Part shown: positions 29,197 to 37,135 of the stretch, in pieces
Layout of the letters: each line of letters starts with the position of its first letter
Position numbering within the stretch: the stretch's first letter is position 1
DNA from: Pseudomaricurvus albidus
GTDB taxonomy: Bacteria; Pseudomonadota; Gammaproteobacteria; Pseudomonadales; Cellvibrionaceae
Reading direction: 5' to 3'
Assembly (NCBI RefSeq): GCF_018863235.1
Contig: NZ_JAHKRS010000004.1
Coordinates: 124,001-188,000, forward strand
Length of the DNA stretch: 64,000 bases
The notes under the pieces: generated by a model
Databases searched by the model: none
Told to the model about the DNA's origin: nothing
What the model saw: the letters and a program-made list of their open reading frames with translations, nothing else
Made by a program: the position numbers and the translations under genes

Positions 29197-31104
29197 ATGA
29201 CTACCTACGAACAAGAATATGCATGCTCCATTGATCAGCCAGAGACATTTTGGGCCAAACAGGCTTCTGAACTGGATTGGTTTAAATCTCCGGAAACGAT
29301 CCTGAGTCAGGATGAGAATGGCATGGACCGCTGGTTTGCCGATGGCGAGATGAATACCTGTCACATGGCACTGGATGTTCAGGTAGCCAATGGACGTGGC
29401 CAGCAGGTGGCGATCTACTACGACTCACCAGTGACTGGCGTTAAAAAGCAGTTGACCTATGAGGCGCTGTTAAAGCAGGTCGCAACATTTGCTGGCGTAT
29501 TGCAGCAGCAAGGCGTAGGTAAGGGTGATCGTGTCTTGATCTACATGCCAATGATTCCCGAGGCTGTTGTGGCCATGCTGGCCAGTGCGCGTTTGGGAGC
29601 CATTCATTCCGTAGTGTTTGGTGGCTTTGCCGCCCACGAGCTGGCGGTGCGTATAGATGATGCGCAACCCAAGGTCGTGGTATCTGCTTCTTGTGGTATC
29701 GAAATTGATCGGGTTATTCCCTACAAGCCTTTGCTGGACGATGCGGTGTCTATAGCAGAGCATCAGCCGTCATCCTGCATTATTTATCAGCGTGAGCAAT
29801 TAAAAGCAGAATTGTTGCCCGAAAGGGATCTGGATTGGGAAAAGCTGGTTGCCAAAGCCCAGGCGGTGCCTTGTACACCAGTAAAAAGCACCGACCCGCT
29901 GTATATTCTTTATACCTCTGGCACAACCGGTAAGCCAAAAGGTGTTGTACGGGACAATGGTGGTCACGCAGTGGCGATGAAGTACAGCATGAAAGCGCTG
30001 TATGACATGAATCCTGGTGATGTTTTTTGGGCCGCTTCCGATGTCGGTTGGGTGGTGGGACACTCTTATATTGTCTATGCCCCACTGCTGTCCGGTGTGT
30101 CTACCGTGTTGTACGAGGGCAAGCCGGTGAATACGCCCGACGCTGGTGCCTTCTGGCGGGTAGCGAGTGAGTATGGTGTTAAAGGGCTGTTTTCTGCACC
30201 TACCGCCTTCAGGGCCATTCGCAAGGCTGATCCTGATGCCGAACTTTTAAAACAGTACGATCTGTCCTGTCTGAAAACCGTATTTATGGCCGGCGAGCGA
30301 CTCGATCCCCCGACCTATGAATGGGTTAAAAATCTGTTGTCTGTGCCGGTGATAGACCATTGGTGGCAAACTGAAACCGGTTGGGCAATTTGCGGCAACT
30401 TTATGGGAATTGATCCCAAACTGTGTAAAGCAGGTTCCTCGACTTTGCCTTCCCCCGGATTCAATGTGCAAATTCTTGACGAAGCCGGCCTGCCGATGGG
30501 GCCAAACGAGCAGGGCAGTGTTGCCATCAAGAGGCCGTTGCCACCAGGATGTTTGCCAACCGTTTGGGGTGACTTCCAGCGTTTCAAAAGCAGCTATCTT
30601 TCAACGTTTGAAGGCTATTATGTCTCGGGTGACGGTGGTTATCGTGACGATGAAGGTTATGTTTTCATCATGGGGCGCACTGATGACGTTATCAATGTCG
30701 CAGGACACCGTCTGTCAACCGGTGAGATGGAAGAGGTTCTGGCGGGTCATCCAGCGGTTGCCGAATGCGCGGTAATCGGAGTTGCTGATGAACTGAAAGG
30801 GCAGTTGCCTGTAGGTCTGGTGATTTTGAAAGACGGTCAGACAATGTCCGAAGAAGAACTTCAGGCTGAATTGGTGGCACGGGTTCGTCAAAACATTGGA
30901 GCCGTAGCGAGCTTTAAAAAGGCGTTTATTGTTGAACGTTTGCCGAAAACACGATCGGGTAAAATTCTTCGTAAGCTGTTGCGTCAGATTGCGGATGGAG
31001 AGGAATACTCTATACCTTCTACGATTGATGACCCGGCGAGTCCACCCGAAATTGCCGGTGTGTTATCCAGTCATGGGTATGGAACTGATCGAGCTGCAAA
31101 ATAG
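29197..31104 (+). CDS. prpE: Propionate--CoA ligase (propionyl-CoA synthetase)
   Basis: Activates propionate (and more weakly acetate) to the acyl-CoA through an acyl-AMP. Seen: an ANL superfamily enzyme of 635 residues with the N-terminal ACAS domain (FWAKQASELDWFKSPETIL), the AMP-binding P-loop YTSGTTGKPKGVVRDNGGHA, DHWWQTETGW, and the acylation-regulated lysine in PKTRSGKILRK (Lys589). Sequence features such as KGVVRDNGGH and PPTYEW fit PrpE better than Acs. No other prp (methylcitrate) gene is adjacent. Ends at a terminator, so it is monocistronic. The next transcription unit is B12-riboswitch controlled. Confidence 0.92.
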   Translation: MTTYEQEYACSIDQPETFWAKQASELDWFKSPETILSQDENGMDRWFADGEMNTCHMALDVQVANGRGQQVAIYYDSPVTGVKKQLTYEALLKQVATFAGVLQQQGVGKGDRVLIYMPMIPEAVVAMLASARLGAIHSVVFGGFAAHELAVRIDDAQPKVVVSASCGIEIDRVIPYKPLLDDAVSIAEHQPSSCIIYQREQLKAELLPERDLDWEKLVAKAQAVPCTPVKSTDPLYILYTSGTTGKPKGVVRDNGGHAVAMKYSMKALYDMNPGDVFWAASDVGWVVGHSYIVYAPLLSGVSTVLYEGKPVNTPDAGAFWRVASEYGVKGLFSAPTAFRAIRKADPDAELLKQYDLSCLKTVFMAGERLDPPTYEWVKNLLSVPVIDHWWQTETGWAICGNFMGIDPKLCKAGSSTLPSPGFNVQILDEAGLPMGPNEQGSVAIKRPLPPGCLPTVWGDFQRFKSSYLSTFEGYYVSGDGGYRDDEGYVFIMGRTDDVINVAGHRLSTGEMEEVLAGHPAVAECAVIGVADELKGQLPVGLVILKDGQTMSEEELQAELVARVRQNIGAVASFKKAFIVERLPKTRSGKILRKLLRQIADGEEYSIPSTIDDPASPPEIAGVLSSHGYGTDRAAK

Positions 31105-31145
31105 TCCGACAAAGCGTTCACACTAGCAATTTGTTGGGATTGTCT

Positions 31146-31180
31146 AAGCCAGTGCAGGGGGTTTCTGTGCTGGCTTTTTT
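31146..31180 (+). terminator. Intrinsic terminator after prpE
   Basis: A 12-bp stem AAGCCAGTGCAG with its partner (two G-U pairs), 7-base loop and six T. It separates prpE from the riboswitch unit. Confidence 0.92.
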
Positions 31181-31202
31181 GTGTGAGCCTTTCGTGCACA
31201 AC

Positions 31203-31230
31203 TTGCAAGACGTATTGTTTTACGTATTAT
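31203..31230 (+). promoter_or_regulatory. Sigma-70-like promoter for the riboswitch transcript
   Basis: -35 TTGCAA (31203-31208), 16-base spacer, -10 TATTAT (31225-31230). Transcription would begin a few bases before the first strand of the riboswitch P1 stem. ACGTATT occurs twice within it, ten bases apart. Confidence 0.6.
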
Positions 31231-31241
31231 GTGCATCGATT

Positions 31242-31452
31242 TGTTGAAGTCTTCTCCGGAAGTTTATAGGGAATTCGTGATAAACGAAGCTGTCCCCGCA
31301 ACTGTATTCGTGGAGTTGCTTATCGCTGTTTTGAGTTATGTGTTTGTCGCTCACAACAGTTGACCACTGAGCCTGTTCAGCAGTTTCTGCCGATCAGATT
31401 TGGGAAGGTGATAAGCCGCGTTGAAACGAGAGCCAGAATACCTGCTTCAACA
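31242..31452 (+). ncRNA. Cobalamin (adenosylcobalamin) riboswitch aptamer
   Basis: Seen: a perfect 8-bp closing stem P1, TGTTGAAG (31242-31249) with CTTCAACA (31445-31452). Inside it are, in order, the conserved core elements TATAGGGAA, AGCTGTCCCCGCAACTGTA, GACCACTGAGC, TTGGGAAGGTGA and the B12 box GAGCCAGAATACCTGC (31430-31445). These match the order and sequence of the cobalamin riboswitch class. A 231-base tail (31453-31683) leads to the TonB-receptor start, where the expression platform must lie. Known effect of the class: high cobalamin shuts off translation or transcription of the downstream gene. Confidence 0.93.
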
Positions 31453-31583
31453 GGCGTTGTTATCTGATGGTCGGGGGGTGCAATCAGAGCGGATTTCCGT
31501 TTGGCGACGTACTTTATGCCTGTTGCCAAACGTCTGGTCTTTGTGGCTCTCTGAATCTGCACATCACATTCAGGCGCAGCCCC

Positions 31584-31612
31584 TTTCTTGAAACCCGTTT
31601 TTCTTGAAACCC
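31584..31612 (+). repeat. Tandem 16-base repeat in the riboswitch expression platform
   Basis: TTTCTTGAAACCC occurs at 31584-31596 and again at 31600-31612, period 16. It lies 72-100 bases before the receptor start codon, in a pyrimidine-rich stretch. Confidence 0.6.
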
Positions 31613-31683
31613 AGCTTTTGTCGTCAGGTGTCTTTTTTGTCTTGGTTGTCCTTTCGAGGGACATTGAGAATAAAGGAATACAC

Positions 31684-33780
31684 ATGACCAAACACACTTC
31701 ATTTCATCTCTTATCTGCAGCTGTGGCCCTGCAATGCGGGCTCGCTTCTTCTGTAACTTTGGCGGCAGGGGTGCCGGGACTGTTGGAAGAAACACTGGTT
31801 GTTGGCAAGCAACTTAAGCTGGATGGTAAGGCAACCTCTGCATCTGTGGGAACAGTGACTCAAGAGCAATTGACTTACCGGCCCTTGCTGCGCCCGGCTG
31901 AAGTCCTGGAAACAGTACCGGGCATGGTGGTGACTCAGCACAGTGGTGATGGCAAGGCGAACCAGTATTTCTTGCGAGGATTTAATCTGGATCACGGAAC
32001 TGATTTTGCCTCATACGTCGAAGGCATGCCGGTGAATATGGTGACTCATGGGCATGGACAGGGTTACGCTGACCTTAACTTTTTAATCCCTGAACTGGTT
32101 CAGTCGATTGTCTACAAGAAAGGCCCTTACTATGCCAGTGAGGGGGATTTTTCATCTGCGGGCAGCGCCCGTACACGTTATGTAAAGTCTCTCGCGGATA
32201 CCCAGGTTAAGCTCACCGTGGGTGAGCATCAGTATCAACGGGCTTTGATCACCAGCGGTGTCAGTCTGGGAGAGGGGAATCTCGTGGTCGGTGCAGAAAT
32301 GCTGCGCAACAATGGCCCGTGGGATCTTGATGAAGACATGAAGAAAAATAACAGCATGCTGAAGTACAGCCAGGGAGATCTCAACAGTGGTTTCAGCGTG
32401 ACAGCCATGGCTTATGAAAACCAGTGGACTTCCTCGGATCAAATTCCCGAGCGCGCAGTAAAACAAGGTGAAGTTGATCGCTTGGGCTATCTGACACCTT
32501 ACGATGGTGGTGATTCGAAACGTTATAGTTTGTCATCTGAAGTCTGGAGTGATTTGGGCGAGGGGTATCGCTACAGAGCCTCGGCTTATGTTGTTGATTA
32601 CGAATTAGAGTTGACTTCGAACGTAACCTATTTCGTTAACGATCCAGTGAACGGTGATGAGTTTACACAATTTGATGACCGCACAATCTGGGGTGGGGAG
32701 TTTGTCTTCGACGGCGCGATTAATGAGACTACCGCTTACCAGTTGGGCGCTTCGTTACGTTATGACGATATTCATCAGGTGGCGGTGGGGGCCAGTCAGA
32801 GAGGTCATCTGACTGACCTCTGGGTCAGTGACGGTGTGGAAGAAACCGCCGTAGGTGTGTTCGCAAGCGTCAATCAAGAGTGGACTCCCTGGTTGAGAAC
32901 TGAACTCGGTGTGCGTTACGACTACTTCTCCTTTGATGTTGAGAGTGATCTGTATTTGGAGAATTCCGGCAGTGATTCAGAGGGTAAAGCCAGTCCCAAG
33001 TTGAGTATCAGATTAGGGCCCTGGGCAGACACTGAGTTTTTTATCAACTACGGGAAAGGCATTCACAGTAATGACGCCCGAGGTGTGGTGGCAACCATGG
33101 ATCCAATTAACCCGGGGGAAACGCTCGACTCTGTTGATCCCATTGCCCAGTCGACGGGCTATGAGTTGGGTCTGCGCACGGGCATTCTGCCTGGCGCACA
33201 GATATCCATGGCACTGTTTCAGCTGGATTTGGATTCAGAGCTGGTTTTTGTCGGCGATGAAGGGACTACTGAACCACGAGGTGCAACACGTCGTCGGGGG
33301 CTGGAAATCGGCATCTATTATGAATTGAATGACTGGCTGATTGTGGATGCAGATGCTGCCCTGAGTCGGGCGCGTTTTCGCAACGAGCAATATGATGATG
33401 CCGGTAGCGCAATTGGCAGGCATGTACCGGACAGTATCGAACGGGTTTATTCGATAGGCCTGACTGCGAGCTTTGATTCAGGTATTCATGCAGGATTGCG
33501 AGGCCGCCACTTTGGTGCCCGCGATTTGAACGAGTCAGGATCAATCACCTCGGATTCGACAACGACAGTCAATGCAAACCTGTTTTACCAGTGGGGTGAT
33601 GGCTGGATTGCCGGGCTTGAGGTGCTGAACTTGCTGGATTCAAAGGATGACGATATTACGTATTACTTTGAATCACTAACCGCTTCTGAGCTGGCAGCTA
33701 ACATGAGTCCGGTTGAAGATTACCACTTCCACCCGGTAGAGCCCCGTACGTTTCGGGTAACCTTGGGCAAGACGTTTTAA
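31684..33780 (+). CDS. TonB-dependent outer-membrane receptor under cobalamin riboswitch control
   Basis: Energy-coupled outer-membrane transporter. Seen: a signal peptide (LSAAVALQCGLASSVTLAA), a TonB-box-like EETLVVG, a plug domain (RPAEVLETVPGMVVTQHSGDGKA; FNLDHGTDFASYVEGMPV; HGHGQGYADLNFLIPELV; KKGPYYASEGDFSSAGSA), and a 22-strand-type barrel ending in aromatic Phe (RVTLGKTF). ATG at 31684 follows AAAGGA by 6 bases; the frame upstream to 31588 is leader RNA. The plug motifs differ from classical BtuB and belong to a TonB-receptor group of unknown substrate. The riboswitch argues for cobalamin, a corrinoid or cobalt. No btuCDF or cbi genes are adjacent. Confidence 0.93.
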   Translation: MTKHTSFHLLSAAVALQCGLASSVTLAAGVPGLLEETLVVGKQLKLDGKATSASVGTVTQEQLTYRPLLRPAEVLETVPGMVVTQHSGDGKANQYFLRGFNLDHGTDFASYVEGMPVNMVTHGHGQGYADLNFLIPELVQSIVYKKGPYYASEGDFSSAGSARTRYVKSLADTQVKLTVGEHQYQRALITSGVSLGEGNLVVGAEMLRNNGPWDLDEDMKKNNSMLKYSQGDLNSGFSVTAMAYENQWTSSDQIPERAVKQGEVDRLGYLTPYDGGDSKRYSLSSEVWSDLGEGYRYRASAYVVDYELELTSNVTYFVNDPVNGDEFTQFDDRTIWGGEFVFDGAINETTAYQLGASLRYDDIHQVAVGASQRGHLTDLWVSDGVEETAVGVFASVNQEWTPWLRTELGVRYDYFSFDVESDLYLENSGSDSEGKASPKLSIRLGPWADTEFFINYGKGIHSNDARGVVATMDPINPGETLDSVDPIAQSTGYELGLRTGILPGAQISMALFQLDLDSELVFVGDEGTTEPRGATRRRGLEIGIYYELNDWLIVDADAALSRARFRNEQYDDAGSAIGRHVPDSIERVYSIGLTASFDSGIHAGLRGRHFGARDLNESGSITSDSTTTVNANLFYQWGDGWIAGLEVLNLLDSKDDDITYYFESLTASELAANMSPVEDYHFHPVEPRTFRVTLGKTF

Positions 33781-33794
33781 ATCTGATTGATCTG

Positions 33795-33829
33795 CCTGCA
33801 CTGACTCTTTTTAATGGGGTCAATGCAGG
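33795..33829. terminator. Stem-loop between TonB receptor and DUF2147 gene
   Basis: An imperfect inverted repeat (CCTGCACTGAC with GTCAATGCAGG) between convergent genes. It lacks a clear U-tract after the stem, so termination is tentative. Confidence 0.4.
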
Positions 33830-33855
33830 TAGCTTCTGCACGCTACGGGATTGTT

Positions 33856-34287
33856 TTATTCAGTTGGTCTTTTCCAGTCCCGGGTTTGGCCAATGAATCC
33901 AAAGCCCGCTTTCAGTTTCAGCGTCTCGCCATCGAGCCAAAGTTTGCAGTCGTATTCACTACCCGTTTCAGGATCTACAACGCGACCATCGACCCATTCA
34001 TCGTCATCGGCAGTTAAGCCTGTGATAAAAACGAGTCCTTCAATTGGCTGATTTTGGCGTTCGTCTTTGCATTCCTTGCAAACGGCATCCTGTTTGGTTT
34101 CGTCATACAGCTTGACGATTCGACCCTGGAGCTCTTCGCCGTCCAAATACAACTCTACCAGTGACTGTCGGTTTCCATCGCCATCCAGAGTGTCCCATTG
34201 TCCCAGCACGGCCTTGTTGGCTGCGAAAACATGACTGCTGAGAAAAGGCAGCGTGAATAATAGAGCGGTTAGATGAAGTCTGAGCAT
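33856..34287 (-). CDS. Secreted DUF2147 domain protein
   Basis: Function unknown. Seen: a signal peptide (LHLTALLFTLPFLSSHVFA) and a DUF2147 domain of about 115 residues with the family pattern GQWDTLDGDGNRQSLVELY, then GRIVKLYDE, CKECKDERQNQPIEGL, GRVVDPETGSEYDCKLWL and GFGFIGQTRDWKR. Family members are small beta-rich periplasmic proteins. ATG at 34287 has GAAGGA upstream; the longer frame to 34515 overlaps the divergent gene and is not used. Length is 143 residues. Confidence 0.88.
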   Translation of the reverse strand: MLRLHLTALLFTLPFLSSHVFAANKAVLGQWDTLDGDGNRQSLVELYLDGEELQGRIVKLYDETKQDAVCKECKDERQNQPIEGLVFITGLTADDDEWVDGRVVDPETGSEYDCKLWLDGETLKLKAGFGFIGQTRDWKRPTE

Positions 34288-34330
34288 GGGATTTCCTTCA
34301 ATTATTATTTGATGTTCAGGTGCCTTAAGT

Positions 34331-34359
34331 CTGAAACATGCCGGCAGCACAGGTATAAT
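34331..34359 (+). promoter_or_regulatory. Sigma-70-like promoter for the DUF1415 gene
   Basis: -35 CTGAAA (34331-34336), 17-base spacer, -10 TATAAT (34354-34359), 138 bases before the TTG start. Confidence 0.55.
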
Positions 34360-34496
34360 AGAGTCTGCAGTCCGATTGAATCGCAAAAACACATTAGACT
34401 TAAGATGCCAAAAGTCTAGCATTCTGTTCCTGAGTGGGAAACGCAGAATCTTGACTGGAAAGTCATGACCTACAGCCCCGACAGGAGAGAGCGAGT

Positions 34497-35075
34497 TTGA
34501 AAACAGTCCAGCCATCCACCGTTGAACAAGAACATATCATCAGTCAGGTACAGAGTTGGCTGACGGAGGTGGTTATTGGTCTCAATTTGTGTCCGTTTGC
34601 AGCACGGCCAACGAAAGCAGGGCAGGTACGTTTTGTGGTCTCAGAGGCGAGGGATGAAGAGTCTCTGTTGCAGGATCTACAATCCGAGCTCGAACGGCTG
34701 GAAACGACAGCGCCCTCAACGCTTGAGACCACCTTGCTGATCATCCCTCTTATGCTGAGGGATTTTATGGATTACAACCTCTATCTGAATTGGGTCGATC
34801 AGTTGATTGCCCGGCGAGGCTGGGACGGGGAGTTTCAGGTGGCCAGCTTTCATCCGGATTATCAGTTTGAAGGTACTGATGCCGAGGACGCTGAAAACCT
34901 TACCAACCGATCCCCGTATCCGATTTTACATTTACTGCGAGAGCAGAGTCTGGAAAATATGCTGGCACGTTACCCCGACAGTGATCAAATTCCAGAGAAC
35001 AATATTCAGAGGATGAATCGATTATCTGAGGTCGAAAAACAGAAACTTTTTCCTTTTCTGTTTCCTAACAAATAA
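34497..35075 (+). CDS. DUF1415 protein
   Basis: Function unknown. Seen: a soluble 192-residue protein with the family opening VIGLNLCPFAARPTKAGQVRF, a central hydrophobic-aromatic stretch LRDFMDYNLYLNWVDQLI, and FQVASFHPDYQFEGT. The conserved cysteine in NLCPFA and the histidine-aspartate pair in FHPDYQF would suit a metal or catalytic site, but this is inference. The start is TTG at 34497, supported by AGGAGAG 7 bases upstream; no ATG is available nearby. Followed by a convergent gene 9 bases on. Confidence 0.88.
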   Translation: MKTVQPSTVEQEHIISQVQSWLTEVVIGLNLCPFAARPTKAGQVRFVVSEARDEESLLQDLQSELERLETTAPSTLETTLLIIPLMLRDFMDYNLYLNWVDQLIARRGWDGEFQVASFHPDYQFEGTDAEDAENLTNRSPYPILHLLREQSLENMLARYPDSDQIPENNIQRMNRLSEVEKQKLFPFLFPNK

Positions 35076-35084
35076 ACGATTCAA

Positions 35085-35918
35085 TCATTTGATCAGTGTG
35101 ATTTTATCCGGCTCAATCAGAATGCGTCTTTCCTTGTACAGGCTTCCCAGCGCCTTCTTATAAGCACCCTTGCTGACATTGTATTCTTTGTAAATATCGT
35201 CAGGTGCGCTCTTGTCGGTCAAATTGGACGTGCCTCCACGAGCTTCCAGGTGTTCCAGAATCTGTTCCGTCAGCTGAGCGCGCTGCTGTACCGGTGGAAG
35301 TTGCAGACTGAGATCAATTTTTTTGTCTGCCCGGATCGCCTTGATATAACCCGGTGTTCTGGCTCCGTATTTCAGCGGTTTGAATGCATCATCTTTAAAC
35401 AGCAGCCCAAGATGGGTGTTGTTGATCACGGCTTTGTAGCCCATGTCCGTGCGACCGCAAATCATCAGTTTGACGGCTTGTTGAGGCTTAAAAAACAGGG
35501 ACTCTTCACTCAGATGACGGTTCAGGCGACTGCTGGCAACGATCCTGTTGGTGTAGGGGTCCAGATACACGTAGACCACATAGGACTTGCCTTCCTCCAT
35601 GGGGTTACTCTGCTCGTTATAGGGCACCATCAAGTCCTTGGGCAAGCCCCAATCCAGAAACGCTCCGACACGGTTGACGTCTGTGACCTTCAGGTAGGCG
35701 CATTCCCCAACTGTGACTTTGGGGCGCTCGGTAGTGGCGATGATCTCGTCTTCCGAGTCTAGGTAGATAAATACGTCGAGTTCGTCGCCGATGTCAGTAT
35801 TTGCCGGGATGTAGCGCTTGGGCAGCAGGATGTTGCCAAACTTGTCCCCATCGAGAAACAGACCGAAATCAACCAGTTTGACCACTTTCAGGCGGTTGAA
35901 TTTACCAATTTGAACCAT
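35085..35918 (-). CDS. S1-like RNA-binding protein of the CvfB family
   Basis: Seen: 277 residues with tandem S1/OB-type repeats (NRLKVVKLVDFGLFLDG; AYLKVTDVNRVGAFLDWGL; VINNTHLGLLFKDD) and a C-terminal winged-helix (APDDIYKEYNVSKGAYKKALGSLYKERRI). This is the domain order of CvfB/YitL, a conserved RNA-binding protein family that influences virulence and expression in Staphylococcus. Its role in gammaproteobacteria is unclear. ATG at 35918 follows a GGGAGAATC-like site (- strand). Likely monocistronic. Confidence 0.88.
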   Translation of the reverse strand: MVQIGKFNRLKVVKLVDFGLFLDGDKFGNILLPKRYIPANTDIGDELDVFIYLDSEDEIIATTERPKVTVGECAYLKVTDVNRVGAFLDWGLPKDLMVPYNEQSNPMEEGKSYVVYVYLDPYTNRIVASSRLNRHLSEESLFFKPQQAVKLMICGRTDMGYKAVINNTHLGLLFKDDAFKPLKYGARTPGYIKAIRADKKIDLSLQLPPVQQRAQLTEQILEHLEARGGTSNLTDKSAPDDIYKEYNVSKGAYKKALGSLYKERRILIEPDKITLIK

Positions 35919-36038
35919 GGGGATTCTCCCGCGTATGACTAAAAACGTGGAGTGTACGGTCAGATAAGAGGGGAGTAAACGCCTCTGTGCTACAATTGCC
36001 TCTTTTTTCTTTTCTGCTTGGCTTCCCGGTGAGGTTGT

Positions 36039-37106
36039 ATGTCACAGGTTTTGAGTATCGCTGTAGGCAAGTCTGTTAATGAAGAGGGTGATTGGGTTCA
36101 ATTTGATCACCTGGCCTCCAAATTAAGTGCAAAGTTGGGCATTCAGCCCCTCAGGTTAACCATCGATCCATTATCTGTGGATTGGTACAGCGCTCTGGAG
36201 GCCGGTCACTTCCGCAGCGGTTGCGCGCCGATAGAAGCGCTGGCTGAGGCGTGTCGATTGATCCGAAGTGGAGAAGAGTGCGCTGTAGTGATTCACGGCA
36301 GGGATTTCCTGAAAAGCGAATACACCTCCACCGAGCGCCGCCAGGCAATGGCGGTCTATGGCGATAACATGCCTCTTACAGAAGCCTACAATCTGCTCGC
36401 CCACGAGTTTATGGCGCTTAATGGGATTTCCCAAGAATTCTTCTGTGAGCTCCGTGATGCCTTGTTCGACAACTACTGCCGGACTTATACCAGAAATGTC
36501 GCTTCCGCATCGCTTCCCGGTGACCGCTGGTTGCAGCCGGTCACTGAACTGTTTCGGGGGGTGGATTGCGCCAATCCGGTGGTGGATTTTGAAGGCGCCA
36601 TGCTTTTGACCAGTGCATCCGTCGCTCGAGATCTTGGTTTGGAAGCCGGCGCTTGCCTCGAAATCTCTGGTGTTGGATTGGGAATGCTGCCAGAAGATGG
36701 GCCGCAAGTCGCCCATACAATAGCGAGTTATGATCATCTGCGTAACGCCTTCAGAACGCTGGATCAACAGCTTGATGAAAGCCTCAATTCAAGGTTTTTG
36801 CGCGACGATTTGCTGCTGGATTTGTACACCTGTTATCCCGTCGTACCTTTGGCAGCCCTGTTAACTGGTGGCTTCGTGACTTCTCCGGATCAGTTGTTGT
36901 CGTTTATACAGAGAAACCCGTTGACCCAAACCGGTGGTATGAACCTAGCCCGTGGAGCCTGGAATAACCCGGCGTTGAATGGTCTGATCACCATGCAGAA
37001 CAGGTTGTTAAAGCAGAATATAGCTTCATCAGGCCTGGTTCATGGAAACGGTGGTTTGGGATACCGACAGGGCGTAGTGCTTTTAACACGCTACACCCCC
37101 GTTTAA
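36039..37106 (+). CDS. Divergent thiolase-like protein
   Basis: Seen: 355 residues. The block SGCAPIEALAEACRLIRSGE resembles the nucleophile-cysteine helix of thiolases and ketosynthases (Cys62), followed by VVIHGRDFLKSE. The C-terminal block has DLYTCYPVVPLAALLTGGF and HGNGGLGYRQGVVLL, as in SCP2-type thiolase-like proteins. The second catalytic cysteine of true thiolases (CxGGG) is not visible, and the usual GHP histidine is not obvious. It may be a non-condensing acyl-CoA-binding relative. A TACAAT -10-like element lies 42 bases upstream. It converges on an acyl-CoA carboxylase gene 30 bases away, which supports an acyl-CoA role. Confidence 0.7.
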   Translation: MSQVLSIAVGKSVNEEGDWVQFDHLASKLSAKLGIQPLRLTIDPLSVDWYSALEAGHFRSGCAPIEALAEACRLIRSGEECAVVIHGRDFLKSEYTSTERRQAMAVYGDNMPLTEAYNLLAHEFMALNGISQEFFCELRDALFDNYCRTYTRNVASASLPGDRWLQPVTELFRGVDCANPVVDFEGAMLLTSASVARDLGLEAGACLEISGVGLGMLPEDGPQVAHTIASYDHLRNAFRTLDQQLDESLNSRFLRDDLLLDLYTCYPVVPLAALLTGGFVTSPDQLLSFIQRNPLTQTGGMNLARGAWNNPALNGLITMQNRLLKQNIASSGLVHGNGGLGYRQGVVLLTRYTPV

Positions 37107-37135
37107 ATAGCCCCGATTATCAAAAACTCTCTGTA

